Source: Acidisarcina polymorpha (GTDB lineage Bacteria > Acidobacteriota > Terriglobia > Terriglobales > Acidobacteriaceae). From it: DNA of 64,000 nucleotides. The notes beneath the pieces were generated by a model that saw only the letters and a list, made by a program, of their open reading frames with translations, made no database searches and was not told where the DNA came from. How positions within the stretch are numbered: position 1 is the first letter of the stretch; every line of letters starts with the position of its first letter. The stretch covers positions 5,332,001-5,396,000 of the forward strand of contig NZ_CP030840.1 in the NCBI RefSeq assembly GCF_003330725.1. The letters are read 5' to 3'. The position numbers and the translations under genes are program-made. Below are positions 35,909 to 45,834 of this stretch, one piece after another.

Positions 35909-38337
35909 CTATTCATCCCGCAGCAGCCGCGCCGGTTCGACCTGAAGGGCACGACGAGCGGGAACGGCCGCGGAGATGAGTCCGATGAACGCCATCGTGA
36001 CTGCGACGCCCACGATGACGAACGGATCGGAGGCATTCGCCTGGTAGACAACGCTGGCGAGCAGCCTGCTCGCGGCAACGCCAAGTCCGAGGCCCGAAAT
36101 CGAGCCGATGGATAGCAGGATCGCAGTGCGTTGCAAAGCCGCGCGGAGTACTTGCCGCTGCTGTGCGCCGAGCGCGACGCGGATGCCCAGTTCTCGCATG
36201 CGTTTGGAGACGGTGTAGCTCGCAAGTCCAAAGATGCCGGTAACGGCAAGCATGGTGGCGAGGATCCCGAGCACACCCAGAGCAATCGTGGCCGCGCGGG
36301 CGGGAAAGGTCGCAAAGGCCAGCGCGTCCGGCCAAGGACCAAGCGCAAATGTGGGCAATCCCCGATCGACGCTGCTGATCGCTTGGCGAACGGCAGCCAC
36401 AATATCCGCCGTCGGGCGCTCGGAACGGACGATGAGTACAGTGTCGTTGTCTGGGCTTTGATCGATGGGCAGGTACACTACCGGGGCAGGATCTTCGGTA
36501 AGGGTTGAGTATTTGCCGTCCTCGACGACGCCGACAACCTCGGTCTCCTTTCCAGGATCGGTCGGGTATCGCCTACCCACGGCATTTTCGACACCAAACA
36601 GCTGCCTCGCGAAGGTCTGATTCACGATGGCCACCTTCGGGGCGTGTTGGTCGTCGTGTACGGTAAAAGCGCGCCCGTAGAGCAGGTGCGTACCCGCGGC
36701 AGCGAAGTAGGTCGGCGAGATGCGGTAGTAGTTGGCGGCGAATCGTATGTTCACGCTGCTGAAATCGGTCGTTCCTGGCGGGAAAATCGCAGTGTCCGAC
36801 TGGTTCACGCTCAAGGGTGTGGTGTTGGAGTAAGCTGCTGCCCTGACTCCGGGGATCGATGCAACCGCGTCAAGCAGGCGTTTCTGAACTCGGCTGCTCT
36901 CTACGCCCTTATATCCGCCCAGGCTGGTGTCCAGCGAGGCGAGCACCGCGCCGCCGGGGTTAATTCCCAGCGACATGGCAAAGGTCCTGCGCAGGCCTCG
37001 GATAGAAACAAATGACGCAGTTACTAACAAGCAGCAGAGTGCAATCTGGACGACAAGCAATATCTCGCGGAGTGCGAAGCGGCGAGGGTTGACAATCGAG
37101 CTACCAGCGGCCTTCATGGTTTGATTGGGATCGGTGATCCACACCTGATGGGCGGGAATGACGCCAAAAATAATTCCGGTGAGCACTGCGATCGCGGCGG
37201 CGAAGACGTAAACCAGCAGGCTGGGTTCGACCAGGAACTGGACCGGGATCTCCATCTGTGGATGGAACTGTGAGAGTGCGTGGAGCAGGAGTCTGGCTGC
37301 CACCGCCGCCGCCCCTCCACCCAGCGCAGAGATCAGCATGGACTCGGTTAGCAGTTGGCGAAGGATGCGCCCACGGCTGGAGCCGATCGCGATGCGGATT
37401 CCAAGTTCTTTGGAGCGATCAGCCGTCCGTGCGGAAAAGAGACCGCCGAGGTTGGCGCAAGCGGCGAGCAGGACCAGAGCGGCAAGAGACATGATGCCGG
37501 CAAGAAAAGCGCGGAGCGGTTTGCCAAGTCCGTCGCCAAGGAAACCGGGTTTGGTCAGCTTGAGGGCTATGCCTTTGTCTTGTTGAGGAAATTCTTTGGC
37601 GAGTTGAGCAGCGATGGTATCCAGATCGGCCGATGCTTGTTTGGGGGTGAGACCGGGCTTGAGCCTGCCGACCGCCCATCCATTGCTGTCGCCGCGACGT
37701 TCGAGCCAGTCGTCGTTCTCGATCTGCAGCTCATTGTGGATAGGAATCCACAGCTCTGGCCAGAGAAAGCGTTCCGTCCCATTGAAGTACTGTGGCGCTG
37801 CCCCAATCACGGTATAAGGAAATTTGTTCAACCGGACCGTCTTGCCGACGATGCCGGGATCGCCGCCGAAGCGAGTCTTCCAGCTGGCGTAGCTGAGAAC
37901 CATGACCTCGCTGCCGTTCACCTTGACATCGTCGGAGGGTCCAGAAATCGCCCGAGCAAAGGCTTGATCCTCATCATGGCGAAGTAGTTGCCGCTGGTCT
38001 CATAGCCCCAGACCGGCTGAGCGCTATTGCCAACCTCCAAACCGAATCGCATGAGGCGGGTATCTGCGATCTCAGAGAAGGTATGGTTGCGGTCGCGAAC
38101 ATCTCGATAGTCGGGATAAGAAAGGTTGATCCATTCAGACTTGGTGTGTTGGGCCTGGTATAACCGTTGCGCTTCTGGTATCGGCAAAGGATGAAGCACC
38201 AGCGCGTTCAGGACACCGAAGACCACGATGTTGGCGCCGATCGCCATGGTCAACGTGAGCACGGCGATGATCGAGAATCCAGGGGACCTGCGGAGTTGCC
38301 GGAAAGCGAAGCGGATATCCTGACGAAAATTCTGCAT
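35909..38337 (-). pseudogene. ADOP/MacB-type ABC permease, frameshifted
   Basis: One permease is split over two frames. The 5' part (37918-38337) starts MQNFRQDIRFAFRQLRRSPGF and reaches LLGRFLDP before running off frame into a TGA. The 3' part, continuing SDDVKVNGSEVMVLSYASWKT through two FtsX domains to LRDE, lies in the next frame down to 35909. Restoring one base in the C-run near 37937-37939 reunites the conserved LLGRFLDPSDDVK sequence. The break creates a GTGA overlap that imitates translational coupling. Together about 808 residues, full length for the family (MacB core, FtsX, second core, FtsX). Broken gene or sequence error. Confidence 0.85.
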
Positions 38338-38615
38338 GACTGAATCCTGGCCGGAGGCGCGGCGTTGACAGCAGCAGGTGCACGTGAGTCTCCCTTTGGA
38401 GAGTGCGGCTAAATCACTTGGACTGAGCGCTCACTTCTTCGTTTGGCGTCGTGAATCTGTACGGATTGTTCGTCTCTGGCAGACGTATGTCCAAATATGG
38501 ACAAAGAGCAGGGAGGGTACTGCAGCGAAGAGGCCAAATAGAACGGCACGTGATGGATCGAGACAGCAGACGACCGAGGTCTCAGTATCAAGACCTCGGG
38601 CATCTATGACCGTCT

Positions 38616-40295
38616 TTAGTCTCCGGTATGGGTGTGCTCTCTGGCATGGGAGCGAGCTACCGCGGATGTTCCTTGTGCGGTGGATGTTGAGGTTGAGGTC
38701 CCAAGAATGGCCGTTAACTGAGCGCCATTTGGAGAACCGAGGCCGGTGCAGGCATCCCATCCCGGACCGGCGCTATAAGCGCCATTACTTCCTTGAGTGA
38801 TGTCGTTGAAGCCGTTCTCCGCGCTTGCATAGATGGTCGAGTTGATGAAGCCCAGATTGCTGCCCCGCTGCTGATTGAGCAGGGCGATCAGGGCCGCCCA
38901 GAGCGGTGCGACCGCACTCGTTCCGCCTACAACTTCAGACTGACCATCGAAGGTGACGTTGTATCCGGTTTCGGGAGAAGCGTCTCCCGCAACATCGGGC
39001 ACGCCACGGCCGCCAGCGCTGGTTGGAGCAGCCGGAACGTTGGCATTTGCCTGCCAGGAAGGCCGTGCAAAGACACTGCTGACCCCACCCCCACTGGCGC
39101 CTCCCTGACTCGCCTGATCGTCCCAGACAACCTCCTGCTCGATGGTTGTCCCTGAAGCCATCAACTCGGTGCCGCCGCAACCGAGCACATGCGGGCTGGA
39201 AGCAGGGAAGTCTACGTTATTGCCGGTGCCTCCGTCGCTCGAGCCGTTATCTCCCGAGGCGACGGTGATGGTGATCCCAAGCGCAGCAGCAGACTGGCAG
39301 GCGTCATCGAAGGCGGTCAAAGACTGCGCAGTGTAATTCGACTCTGGGCTGCCCCAGCTGATCGAGATGACGGACGGCGGACCATTTGCCGTATCGTGCA
39401 AGGCAGTGGTGAGTGCGTCCAGAAAGCCCTGGGACGTATTTGTAGTGAAGTAGACGGCGATATTGGCGCCCGGAGCAATGGAACCTGCCACTTCGATGTC
39501 CAACGCAACTTCACCGTCCGCGCCGTTCGGATCGCCAGGAGCATTGGTTGCGCCATCGACAGAGACCGCCGTTACTTGCGGCTCAGCGATCCCCAGCCCG
39601 TTAAAATAGGTCGATAAATCATTGGGATTGTAACCGCCTCCTAGTTCCAGAATGCCGATAGTCTGTCCAGCGCCGTTGACGCCGGTCGGGAAATTGTAGA
39701 GCCGGGCCACCTGTGGCGGGTTGAAGGAGCTGGCCTGAGCGGGCGTTTGCGTGGGAGCGGGCGAAGGACCGGTCGGCTTCTTGTGTTTCCGGTGATGATC
39801 GAGGACCCGGAAGTGCGGTTTCGCGATCGGGTGATTGTCTAGTCCCAGGATGGCTTCCACTGGTTCGGCGTGTTCTTGCGTCATCGAGATCGTACCGGTA
39901 TAGCTGTGAAATTTCCGGCCTTCCAGCTCGTAATCATTGAGTGTCACGCCGAACGCTTCTTCGATTTTGTTCACCGGCCCGCGCATCGTGATAGTGCGGC
40001 GGTCCAGACTGGAAGCGCCTTCATCGACGGTGAGCCCGTTCTTATGGGCAAACTCGCGCAAGTGGGCAAAACTGGCGGGATCAGCAGCATACTTCTCAGA
40101 GAACTCTTGCGGGCTCACGTGCCGTCCGCCCAGTTCTTCGAGATTGAGCGGATTCTTGCGTTTCACGATCACCGACACACTGATAATGCTCTTTGGGTCG
40201 GTCTTGCCTGCCACAGCTGCGCCCGGATGGATGTGACGTTCGCTCAACGGGAAAGATACCCGGGATTGGCTGTGCTGCGGATGCTGAGTTGACAT
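38616..40295 (-). CDS. Kumamolisin-like S53 (sedolisin) peptidase precursor
   Basis: A 559-residue acid-acting serine-carboxyl protease with an N-terminal prodomain of about 180 residues, a linker rich in P/T/K, and the catalytic domain. Glu and Asp of the triad sit four residues apart in GADGEVALDIEV, the oxyanion Asp is in VASGDNGSSDGG, and the serine is in GGTSAVAPLW. The calcium site is near the end (FNDITQG, GPGWDACTGLG). GAGGTGAA precedes the ATG. There is no classical signal peptide, as in the Bacillus kumamolisin precursor. It probably acts outside the cell at low pH, fitting acidic-soil bacteria. Confidence 0.95.
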   Translation of the reverse strand: MSTQHPQHSQSRVSFPLSERHIHPGAAVAGKTDPKSIISVSVIVKRKNPLNLEELGGRHVSPQEFSEKYAADPASFAHLREFAHKNGLTVDEGASSLDRRTITMRGPVNKIEEAFGVTLNDYELEGRKFHSYTGTISMTQEHAEPVEAILGLDNHPIAKPHFRVLDHHRKHKKPTGPSPAPTQTPAQASSFNPPQVARLYNFPTGVNGAGQTIGILELGGGYNPNDLSTYFNGLGIAEPQVTAVSVDGATNAPGDPNGADGEVALDIEVAGSIAPGANIAVYFTTNTSQGFLDALTTALHDTANGPPSVISISWGSPESNYTAQSLTAFDDACQSAAALGITITVASGDNGSSDGGTGNNVDFPASSPHVLGCGGTELMASGTTIEQEVVWDDQASQGGASGGGVSSVFARPSWQANANVPAAPTSAGGRGVPDVAGDASPETGYNVTFDGQSEVVGGTSAVAPLWAALIALLNQQRGSNLGFINSTIYASAENGFNDITQGSNGAYSAGPGWDACTGLGSPNGAQLTAILGTSTSTSTAQGTSAVARSHAREHTHTGD

Positions 40296-40483
40296 GGTTC
40301 ACCTCGACTGCCAGAGTTGATGGTTTGGACCGCACTGCTGCGACATGGTGACGCAGCGAGTCACGGCGTTTCACGCGGACACGGACGAATTGTCCATTCA
40401 GGGTGAGCAGAGTTGTTTTGGAAATTGGGTCTGACTATAGACCTCTTCCCGTTCAAGTCGCAAGGGGAATTAGTTCGCTCAAG

Positions 40484-42106
40484 TCATAAGGGTATATTCC
40501 CATGCTTTTTCGGCGGATTCTTGTCGCGCTTGCCATCCAGCATTTCTAGTGCGGCGATCATGCGCCGCCGGGTTTCCCTTGGTTGGATGACGGCATCGAC
40601 ATAGCCGCGTTCTGCTGCAATATACGGATTCGCAAATTGCTGGCGGAACTCTTCAACTTTGCGGCTTCGCGCCGCGGCCAGGATCTCGGCCCGGCGCTCG
40701 GCGGTGAGCGGGCCTTCCACCAACTCGGTTTTTTCAACGACCGCCGCCAGTTCCCGGCCGTAGACGATGTTCACTGCGCCTTCCGCGCCCATCACGGCGA
40801 TCTCCGCAGTGGGCCAGGTGAGATTGAGGTCGGTGCGAATGTGCTTGGAACTCATGACACAGTAGGCGCCCCCATACGCTTTTCGTGTGATGAGAGTCAG
40901 TTTAGGAACGGTGGCTTCGGCGAAGGCGTAAAGCAGCTTCGCGCCATTACGGATGATGCCGCCATGCTCTTGCTGGACGCCGGGAAGGAAGCCGGGGACA
41001 TCCTCAAAGGTGATCAGCGGGATATTAAAACAGTCACAGAAACGAACAAAGCGGGCCGCCTTAATGCTGGCATCGTTGTCGAGCACACCGGCGAGATAAG
41101 CCGGCTGATTGGCTACCACGCCGACAGGCCGGCCGTTCATCCGGGCAAAGCCGACGACAATGTTGCGGGCAAAGTGTTCGTGGACTTCGAAAAAGTAGCC
41201 GTCATCGACGACGCGTTCAATCACATCCTTGATGTCGTAAGGCTGCGAAGAATCGGCCGGGATGATCGTGTCGAGCTCCGGGTCGGCGCGATCGATAGGA
41301 TCGGTACATGGCCGCCGGGGCGGGTCATCCACATTGTTCAAGGGAAGAAAGCTGAGCAGCTCGCGAACCATGGCCAGGCACTCGGCGTCATCCTGGGCCA
41401 TGAAGTGAGCCACTCCAGAGATTTCATTGTGGGTGGCGGCGCCGCCTAAATCTTCCTTGCTTACTTCCTCGTGGGTGACCGTCTTGATCACGTCCGGGCC
41501 GGTGACGAACATGTAGGACGTCTTGTCGACCATGAGGGTGAAATCGGTAATCGCCGGCGAGTAGACGGCGCCGCCTGCGCACGGGCCGAGGATTGCAGAG
41601 ATTTGCGGGACGACTCCGCTGGCTAGAGTGTTGCGAAGAAAGATGTCAGCGTACCCGGCGAGCGAGACAACCCCTTCCTGGATGCGTGCGCCGCCGGAAT
41701 CATTGAGCCCAATGATCGGCGCCCCAACCCGCATCGCCGTGTCCATGATCTTGACGATTTTCGCGGCGTTCGTCTCCGACAAGGAGCCGCCGAACACGGT
41801 AAAATCCTGCGCGAAGACGAAGGCGATCCGCCCGTCGATGCGTCCATACCCGGTGATGAAGCCGTCGCCCAGGATGCGCTTGTCTTCGGAACCCATTCCG
41901 AAGTCCGTACAGCGATGGGTTACGAACTTGTCAGTCTCCTCAAAGCTGCCCTCATCGAGCAGCAGGAGAACGCGTTCTCGAGCGGAAAGCTTGCCTTCAC
42001 GATGCTGTCGCTCTCGTCGTTCCGGGCCGCCGGACTCTTCGGCGAGAGCATTGCGTCGCCCCAATTCGGCGAGCGGCGAGGAGGGGGTGGGCGATCGGGT
42101 GTCCAT
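40484..42106 (-). CDS. Acyl-CoA carboxylase carboxyltransferase (beta) subunit
   Basis: A 540-residue biotin-dependent carboxyltransferase of the propionyl/methylcrotonyl-CoA carboxylase type. Oxyanion-hole sequences are in [14 protein letters not shown] with AGGAVYSP (N-domain) and [10 protein letters not shown] with [14 protein letters not shown] (C-domain); it ends [13 protein letters not shown] as PccB proteins do. It transfers CO2 from carboxybiotin to an acyl-CoA, most likely propionyl-CoA. The biotin carboxylase/carrier subunit is not in the window. A TATAAT lies eight bases before the ATG with no Shine-Dalgarno, which suggests a leaderless message. Confidence 0.93.
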   Translation of the reverse strand: MDTRSPTPSSPLAELGRRNALAEESGGPERRERQHREGKLSARERVLLLLDEGSFEETDKFVTHRCTDFGMGSEDKRILGDGFITGYGRIDGRIAFVFAQDFTVFGGSLSETNAAKIVKIMDTAMRVGAPIIGLNDSGGARIQEGVVSLAGYADIFLRNTLASGVVPQISAILGPCAGGAVYSPAITDFTLMVDKTSYMFVTGPDVIKTVTHEEVSKEDLGGAATHNEISGVAHFMAQDDAECLAMVRELLSFLPLNNVDDPPRRPCTDPIDRADPELDTIIPADSSQPYDIKDVIERVVDDGYFFEVHEHFARNIVVGFARMNGRPVGVVANQPAYLAGVLDNDASIKAARFVRFCDCFNIPLITFEDVPGFLPGVQQEHGGIIRNGAKLLYAFAEATVPKLTLITRKAYGGAYCVMSSKHIRTDLNLTWPTAEIAVMGAEGAVNIVYGRELAAVVEKTELVEGPLTAERRAEILAAARSRKVEEFRQQFANPYIAAERGYVDAVIQPRETRRRMIAALEMLDGKRDKNPPKKHGNIPL

Positions 42107-42114
42107 GAAGAGGG

Positions 42115-42120
42115 ATTATA
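42115..42120 (-). promoter_or_regulatory. Perfect -10 box next to the carboxylase start
   Basis: Consensus TATAAT on the minus strand, ending eight bases before the ATG at 42106. Transcription would start within one or two bases of the start codon. No good -35 hexamer is seen at normal spacing. Confidence 0.4.
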
Positions 42121-42245
42121 GACACGGAACCAGACTCACAGGTGAAGCGGCCGAACTTCCTGGGCTTGCAGGCAACAGTTCGTCCATGGACACAAAATCT
42201 TGAAGTTTGCGGCCGAACCGGACCGCCAGGACTGTTCAACCGCCG

Positions 42246-42416
42246 CTAGTAAACTTCTCGACGAAAGAGCTGGTCTTTTTCCTTGCAAGGGGTGCTGCCG
42301 CATCCAAACGCGCAGCAAGCGAAGAGTGCAATACCAACCACCGCTAAACTAACCGGAACCCAGGCCCCCATTGCATGGAGCCAAATCATGAGCGCGTGTA
42401 GCTTGAGGGAAACCAT
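42246..42416 (-). CDS. Small membrane protein with Cys-rich turn
   Basis: A 56-residue frame shorter than usual gene-calling limits. It has one strongly hydrophobic segment (VPVSLAVVGIALFACCAFGC) after an amphipathic start (MVSLKLHALMIWLHAMG), then a short charged tail CKEKDQLFRREVY. GGTGG lies a few bases before the ATG. It is divergent from dinB and co-oriented with the carboxylase gene. The amino-acid pattern looks like a real membrane-anchored microprotein, but conservation is unchecked and no function can be named. Confidence 0.45.
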   Translation of the reverse strand: MVSLKLHALMIWLHAMGAWVPVSLAVVGIALFACCAFGCGSTPCKEKDQLFRREVY

Positions 42417-42546
42417 AACGCCACCTACATTCTCGTAAGATGATTGAGTCGTTCAGCAGGTTTGCTGCATCCTCAGCCATCTGCGAACATCATCCCATTG
42501 TTTTTCGCCAATGGGAAGGCGAAACTTGAGGAGAACGGGGGCCGCG

Positions 42547-43848
42547 ATGAATCAGCTTCCCCAAAGTGCGATCGACGGTCCTCGACTGGCATGGCTCTTT
42601 CTCGATTTGAACTCCTACTTCGCCTCGGTGGAGCAGGAACTGCAACCGCGCTTGCGGGCGCGTCCGGTAGCAGTCGTGCCCCTGTTCGCCGACACAACTT
42701 GCTGTATCGCCGCCAGTTACGAGGCAAAAGCCTTCGGCGTCCGCACCGGCACGACGGTTGCCGACGCCAAGCGGATGTGTCCTGGAATCGAACTCATCGA
42801 GGCGCGGCACGAGATCTATGTCGACTACCATCACCGCATCATTGAAGCGGTCGAGACCTGTGTGCCGATTACCGCAGTCATGTCGATTGATGAAATGGCG
42901 TGTCGGCTGATCGGACGAGAGCAGCCTTTGCTGGCTGCGCTCGATCTCGCGCGGCGCGTCAAACTGGCGGTACGGGAGCGGGCCGGGTCTACCTTGAAGT
43001 GCTCCGTTGGTCTGGCCCAAAATCGATATCTCGCCAAGATCGCCTCCGACATGGAGAAGCCAGATGGGCTGGTCGCCTTAACGCCGGACATCCTGGAAGC
43101 GGCCTTGCTCGGGTTAAAGCCCCGAGATCTGCCTGGAATTGGCGCCCGGATGGAAAAACGGCTTCATGAATGTGGTATTCGCACCATGCAGCAGCTCTTG
43201 AAGCTGGGGCGCGAGGAGATGAATTCCGTCTGGGGCGGGATCGGCGGCGAGAAGCTCTGGCATTGGCTGCGCGGGCAAGACTTCAATGATCCAGCTTTGG
43301 AGCACCAGAAGTCGATCAGCCAATCGCATATGCTCTCTCCTGAGTTGCGAACGCTTGAGGGCACCTATGCGGTGCTCCACAAATTGCTCCATAAAGCGGC
43401 CATGCGGTTACGTTCTGCCCGGCTTTGGACAACTCATCTGACTTTGGAAATCAAGTACGCCGTTCCCAAAGCAGTCGCGACCAAGCAACATCTTTCCGGT
43501 ATTCCGCAAAGTGCCTGGGCAAAGGGCACATCCTTGATCGAATGTCAGGACAACCTTACTTTGATCGAGGCGCTGCAGAAGCTCTGGGCGCAGCGTCCGC
43601 AGGGCGCAGGCTTTGAGAAGCCGTTCTATGCAGGAATCGCGCTGGGGAATTTGGTCCCAAACCATCTGCACACCTTGAACTTGTTTTCGGGACTCGAAGA
43701 GGAATCCCGGCGGACTCGAATCACGACGACCATGGACTCACTGAATCACAAATATGGGACGAACACAGTAATGGCCGCGAGCATGCTGCTGGCGGGGGCC
43801 GCAGCGCCGACTCGGATTGCGTTCACCAGCATTCCGGAGTTGTTTTGA
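42547..43848 (+). CDS. dinB: DNA polymerase IV (Y-family)
   Basis: A 433-residue translesion polymerase. The first catalytic aspartate and steric-gate region are in LFLDLNSYFASVEQ, the second acidic pair in VMSIDEMACR, the helix-hairpin-helix in DLPGIGARMEKRL, and a little-finger domain follows to about residue 360. The ATG at 42547 is preferred because conserved sequence starts soon after; the ATG 36 bases upstream has no ribosome-binding site. Residues around the active site (N in NSYF, GIGG) differ from E. coli DinB, placing it in a side branch of Y-family enzymes. It would copy damaged DNA with low fidelity. Confidence 0.88.
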   Translation: MNQLPQSAIDGPRLAWLFLDLNSYFASVEQELQPRLRARPVAVVPLFADTTCCIAASYEAKAFGVRTGTTVADAKRMCPGIELIEARHEIYVDYHHRIIEAVETCVPITAVMSIDEMACRLIGREQPLLAALDLARRVKLAVRERAGSTLKCSVGLAQNRYLAKIASDMEKPDGLVALTPDILEAALLGLKPRDLPGIGARMEKRLHECGIRTMQQLLKLGREEMNSVWGGIGGEKLWHWLRGQDFNDPALEHQKSISQSHMLSPELRTLEGTYAVLHKLLHKAAMRLRSARLWTTHLTLEIKYAVPKAVATKQHLSGIPQSAWAKGTSLIECQDNLTLIEALQKLWAQRPQGAGFEKPFYAGIALGNLVPNHLHTLNLFSGLEEESRRTRITTTMDSLNHKYGTNTVMAASMLLAGAAAPTRIAFTSIPELF

Positions 43849-44006
43849 GCAGTCACCGGGTCGGCGATCCCCGTCGACCCGAGGACGATTACGGGATGGT
43901 ATCTTCCACTCATGGCATTTGATCGAGGTATCTTCCTTCTTGTTGGCTGGTTCGGTGTTGCTGTCGATCTTCGCTCCGAGTCGACCGCACTGCCGGGAGC
44001 AGCGTG

Positions 44007-44945
44007 ATGGCGATCGGCACCACCCAGGAGCGTCTTGCATCTGGAAAGGGAACAACAGCGCTGGGCGAACTCGCGACTGAGGCGCGAAATCCCGCAAGCG
44101 CGAAACTGGATGAACTTCCTACACTCGATATGCTCCGGGTGATCAATGCTGCCGACCGTGAGGTTGCGGAGGCGGTTGCCGCAGAACTCCCCAACATCGC
44201 TACCGCCGTCGACGCTATTGTCGCCAGAATCAGAAGACGCGGCCGTCTTTTCTACCTCGGGGCAGGCACCTCGGGACGGCTCGGCGTTCTGGATGCATCG
44301 GAATGCCCTCCAACATTTGGTGTCCCCGGCGAACTCGTTCAAGGCATCATCGCTGGGGGCGATGTGGCGTTGCGCACGTCCGTCGAGGGTGCGGAGGACG
44401 ATCGATTGCTGGGGACTGCAGACCTCAAAGCCGCTGGATTCTCGGCCCGGGACGCACTCGTGGGAATAGCCGCGAGCGGACGAACCCCTTACATGTTGGG
44501 GGCCATCGATTATGCGCGGGCGCTCGGCGCACTGACCATCGGCCTGAGCTGCGTTCCCAAATCTGCGGTGGCTTCTGCCGCTGAGATAGCCATCACGCCG
44601 GCGACCGGCGCAGAAATCCTGACCGGGTCGACCCGCATGAAAGCAGGTACGGCAACCAAGCTGGTTCTGAATATGCTGAGCACCGCAGTCATGGTCCGCA
44701 CCGGTCATGTCTACGGCAACTGGATGGTCAACGTTCAGATGACCAATGCCAAGCTGGTGGATCGGGCCGAACGCATTCTTTCAGCAATGACCGGACTGCA
44801 GAAAGACGATGCAGAAAGGCTGCTGCAGAAGGCAGGTTCGGTCAAGTGCGCGGTACTGATGCACAAGCTGAAAATAGAGCGAAGTCAGGCGGAAGGACGT
44901 CTGGCGGCGGCGGACGGCGATCTACGCAAGGCGCTCGGCGAATGA
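44007..44945 (+). CDS. murQ: N-acetylmuramic acid 6-phosphate etherase
   Basis: A 312-residue SIS-fold lyase that cleaves the D-lactyl ether of MurNAc-6-phosphate during peptidoglycan recycling. Diagnostic sequences are LGAGTSGRLGVLDASECPPTFG, the catalytic VEGAEDD, GIAASGRTPY, and TGSTRMKAGTATKLVLNM. GGGAG seven bases upstream favours ATG 44007 over the GTG immediately before it. It overlaps the next gene by ATGA. The partner sugar kinase (anmK) and MurNAc transporter are not in the window. Confidence 0.96.
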   Translation: MAIGTTQERLASGKGTTALGELATEARNPASAKLDELPTLDMLRVINAADREVAEAVAAELPNIATAVDAIVARIRRRGRLFYLGAGTSGRLGVLDASECPPTFGVPGELVQGIIAGGDVALRTSVEGAEDDRLLGTADLKAAGFSARDALVGIAASGRTPYMLGAIDYARALGALTIGLSCVPKSAVASAAEIAITPATGAEILTGSTRMKAGTATKLVLNMLSTAVMVRTGHVYGNWMVNVQMTNAKLVDRAERILSAMTGLQKDDAERLLQKAGSVKCAVLMHKLKIERSQAEGRLAAADGDLRKALGE

Positions 44946-45799
44946 AGAGTGCGGCTCCGGTAAGATTCGGAGAGGGAAACCCGGCATTTGCCGTTCCCGA
45001 ACAAAAATCCCATAGCAGTCATCCATCGACTGTCAGAGACGGTATCCGCTTGAAAGCAACCAGATTCGAGTTCCGCTTCCGTGTTGCAATCATCTGTGTG
45101 CTTTACTTCCTCGGCTTCTTCGCGCCGTGGGAGCGATTCGGCGCGGCTGCGAGTCCCTATCCGCGTCGATTGTGGTCCTGGCTGGCGATCCTGCTGGCGA
45201 GAAATAATCTGCTCTCCCTCGGCAATGCCTACTTAGTGGTGACCATCGCCACGGTAACGATCGCCATTCTCGGCGCGCTTCTCCGGGTATGGGGAACTGC
45301 TTATTTGGGGAACTTCGTGATGCGACATCCGGCCATGCAGGCCGGCGCAGTCATGGCCGCTGGACCTTATCGCTACCTGCGGAATCCCTTGTATCTAGGA
45401 ATGATGCTCACCGCCTCCGCAGTCGCCGTCTTGATGCCGGTCTCAGGAGCTGTGGTTTTCCTGGCCGGCATGCTTCTATTGACGATTCGCCTGATCGCTG
45501 CTGAAGAGTTTTTTCTGTCCGCACAACTGGGTCCGGACTACGCACTTTACCGAAAGTCCGTCCCCTCGATCTTGCCGATGGCCCGCACCAGACCAGCGGC
45601 CTCCCCGGCTAGACCGCGGTGGCTACAAGGCATCGTGGCGGAGTCATTTCCAGTCGGGACGGCTGCTTGTTTCGCGATTCTCGCCTGGAGCTACGACGCC
45701 GATCTGCTCACCCGCTGCATTCTTGTATGCTTCGGCGGTTCACTCATCGTGCACGCGCTGATCAGTACACGGAAAATGCCCGCGGCCATGATTCGATAA
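44942..45799 (+). CDS. Isoprenylcysteine carboxyl methyltransferase-like membrane protein
   Basis: A 285-residue membrane protein with about six helices. The conserved core is the GPYRYLRNPLYLGMMLTA motif (near residue 145) followed by an EEFFLSAQLGPDYALYRKSVP segment, as in ICMT/PEMT methyltransferases. The N-terminal 40 residues are soluble and variable, so translation might begin later. It may methylate a lipid or isoprenoid carboxyl; bacterial members are uncharacterised for the most part. The ATG overlaps the murQ stop, and the gene converges on dnaB with a 35-base gap. Confidence 0.78.
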   Translation: MKSAAPVRFGEGNPAFAVPEQKSHSSHPSTVRDGIRLKATRFEFRFRVAIICVLYFLGFFAPWERFGAAASPYPRRLWSWLAILLARNNLLSLGNAYLVVTIATVTIAILGALLRVWGTAYLGNFVMRHPAMQAGAVMAAGPYRYLRNPLYLGMMLTASAVAVLMPVSGAVVFLAGMLLLTIRLIAAEEFFLSAQLGPDYALYRKSVPSILPMARTRPAASPARPRWLQGIVAESFPVGTAACFAILAWSYDADLLTRCILVCFGGSLIVHALISTRKMPAAMIR

Positions 45800-45834
45800 T
45801 GTCACGTACGAGGAGCGCGTACCTCGGCAAATGC

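Noticed and set aside
38338-38615. Minus-strand frame of 64 codons between the permease and the S53 protease
   Set aside because: No ribosome-binding site, biased composition and an overlapping alternative frame; treated as non-coding.
43914-44009. Short hydrophobic frame before murQ
   Set aside because: Ends overlapping the murQ start but has no ribosome site; probably chance.
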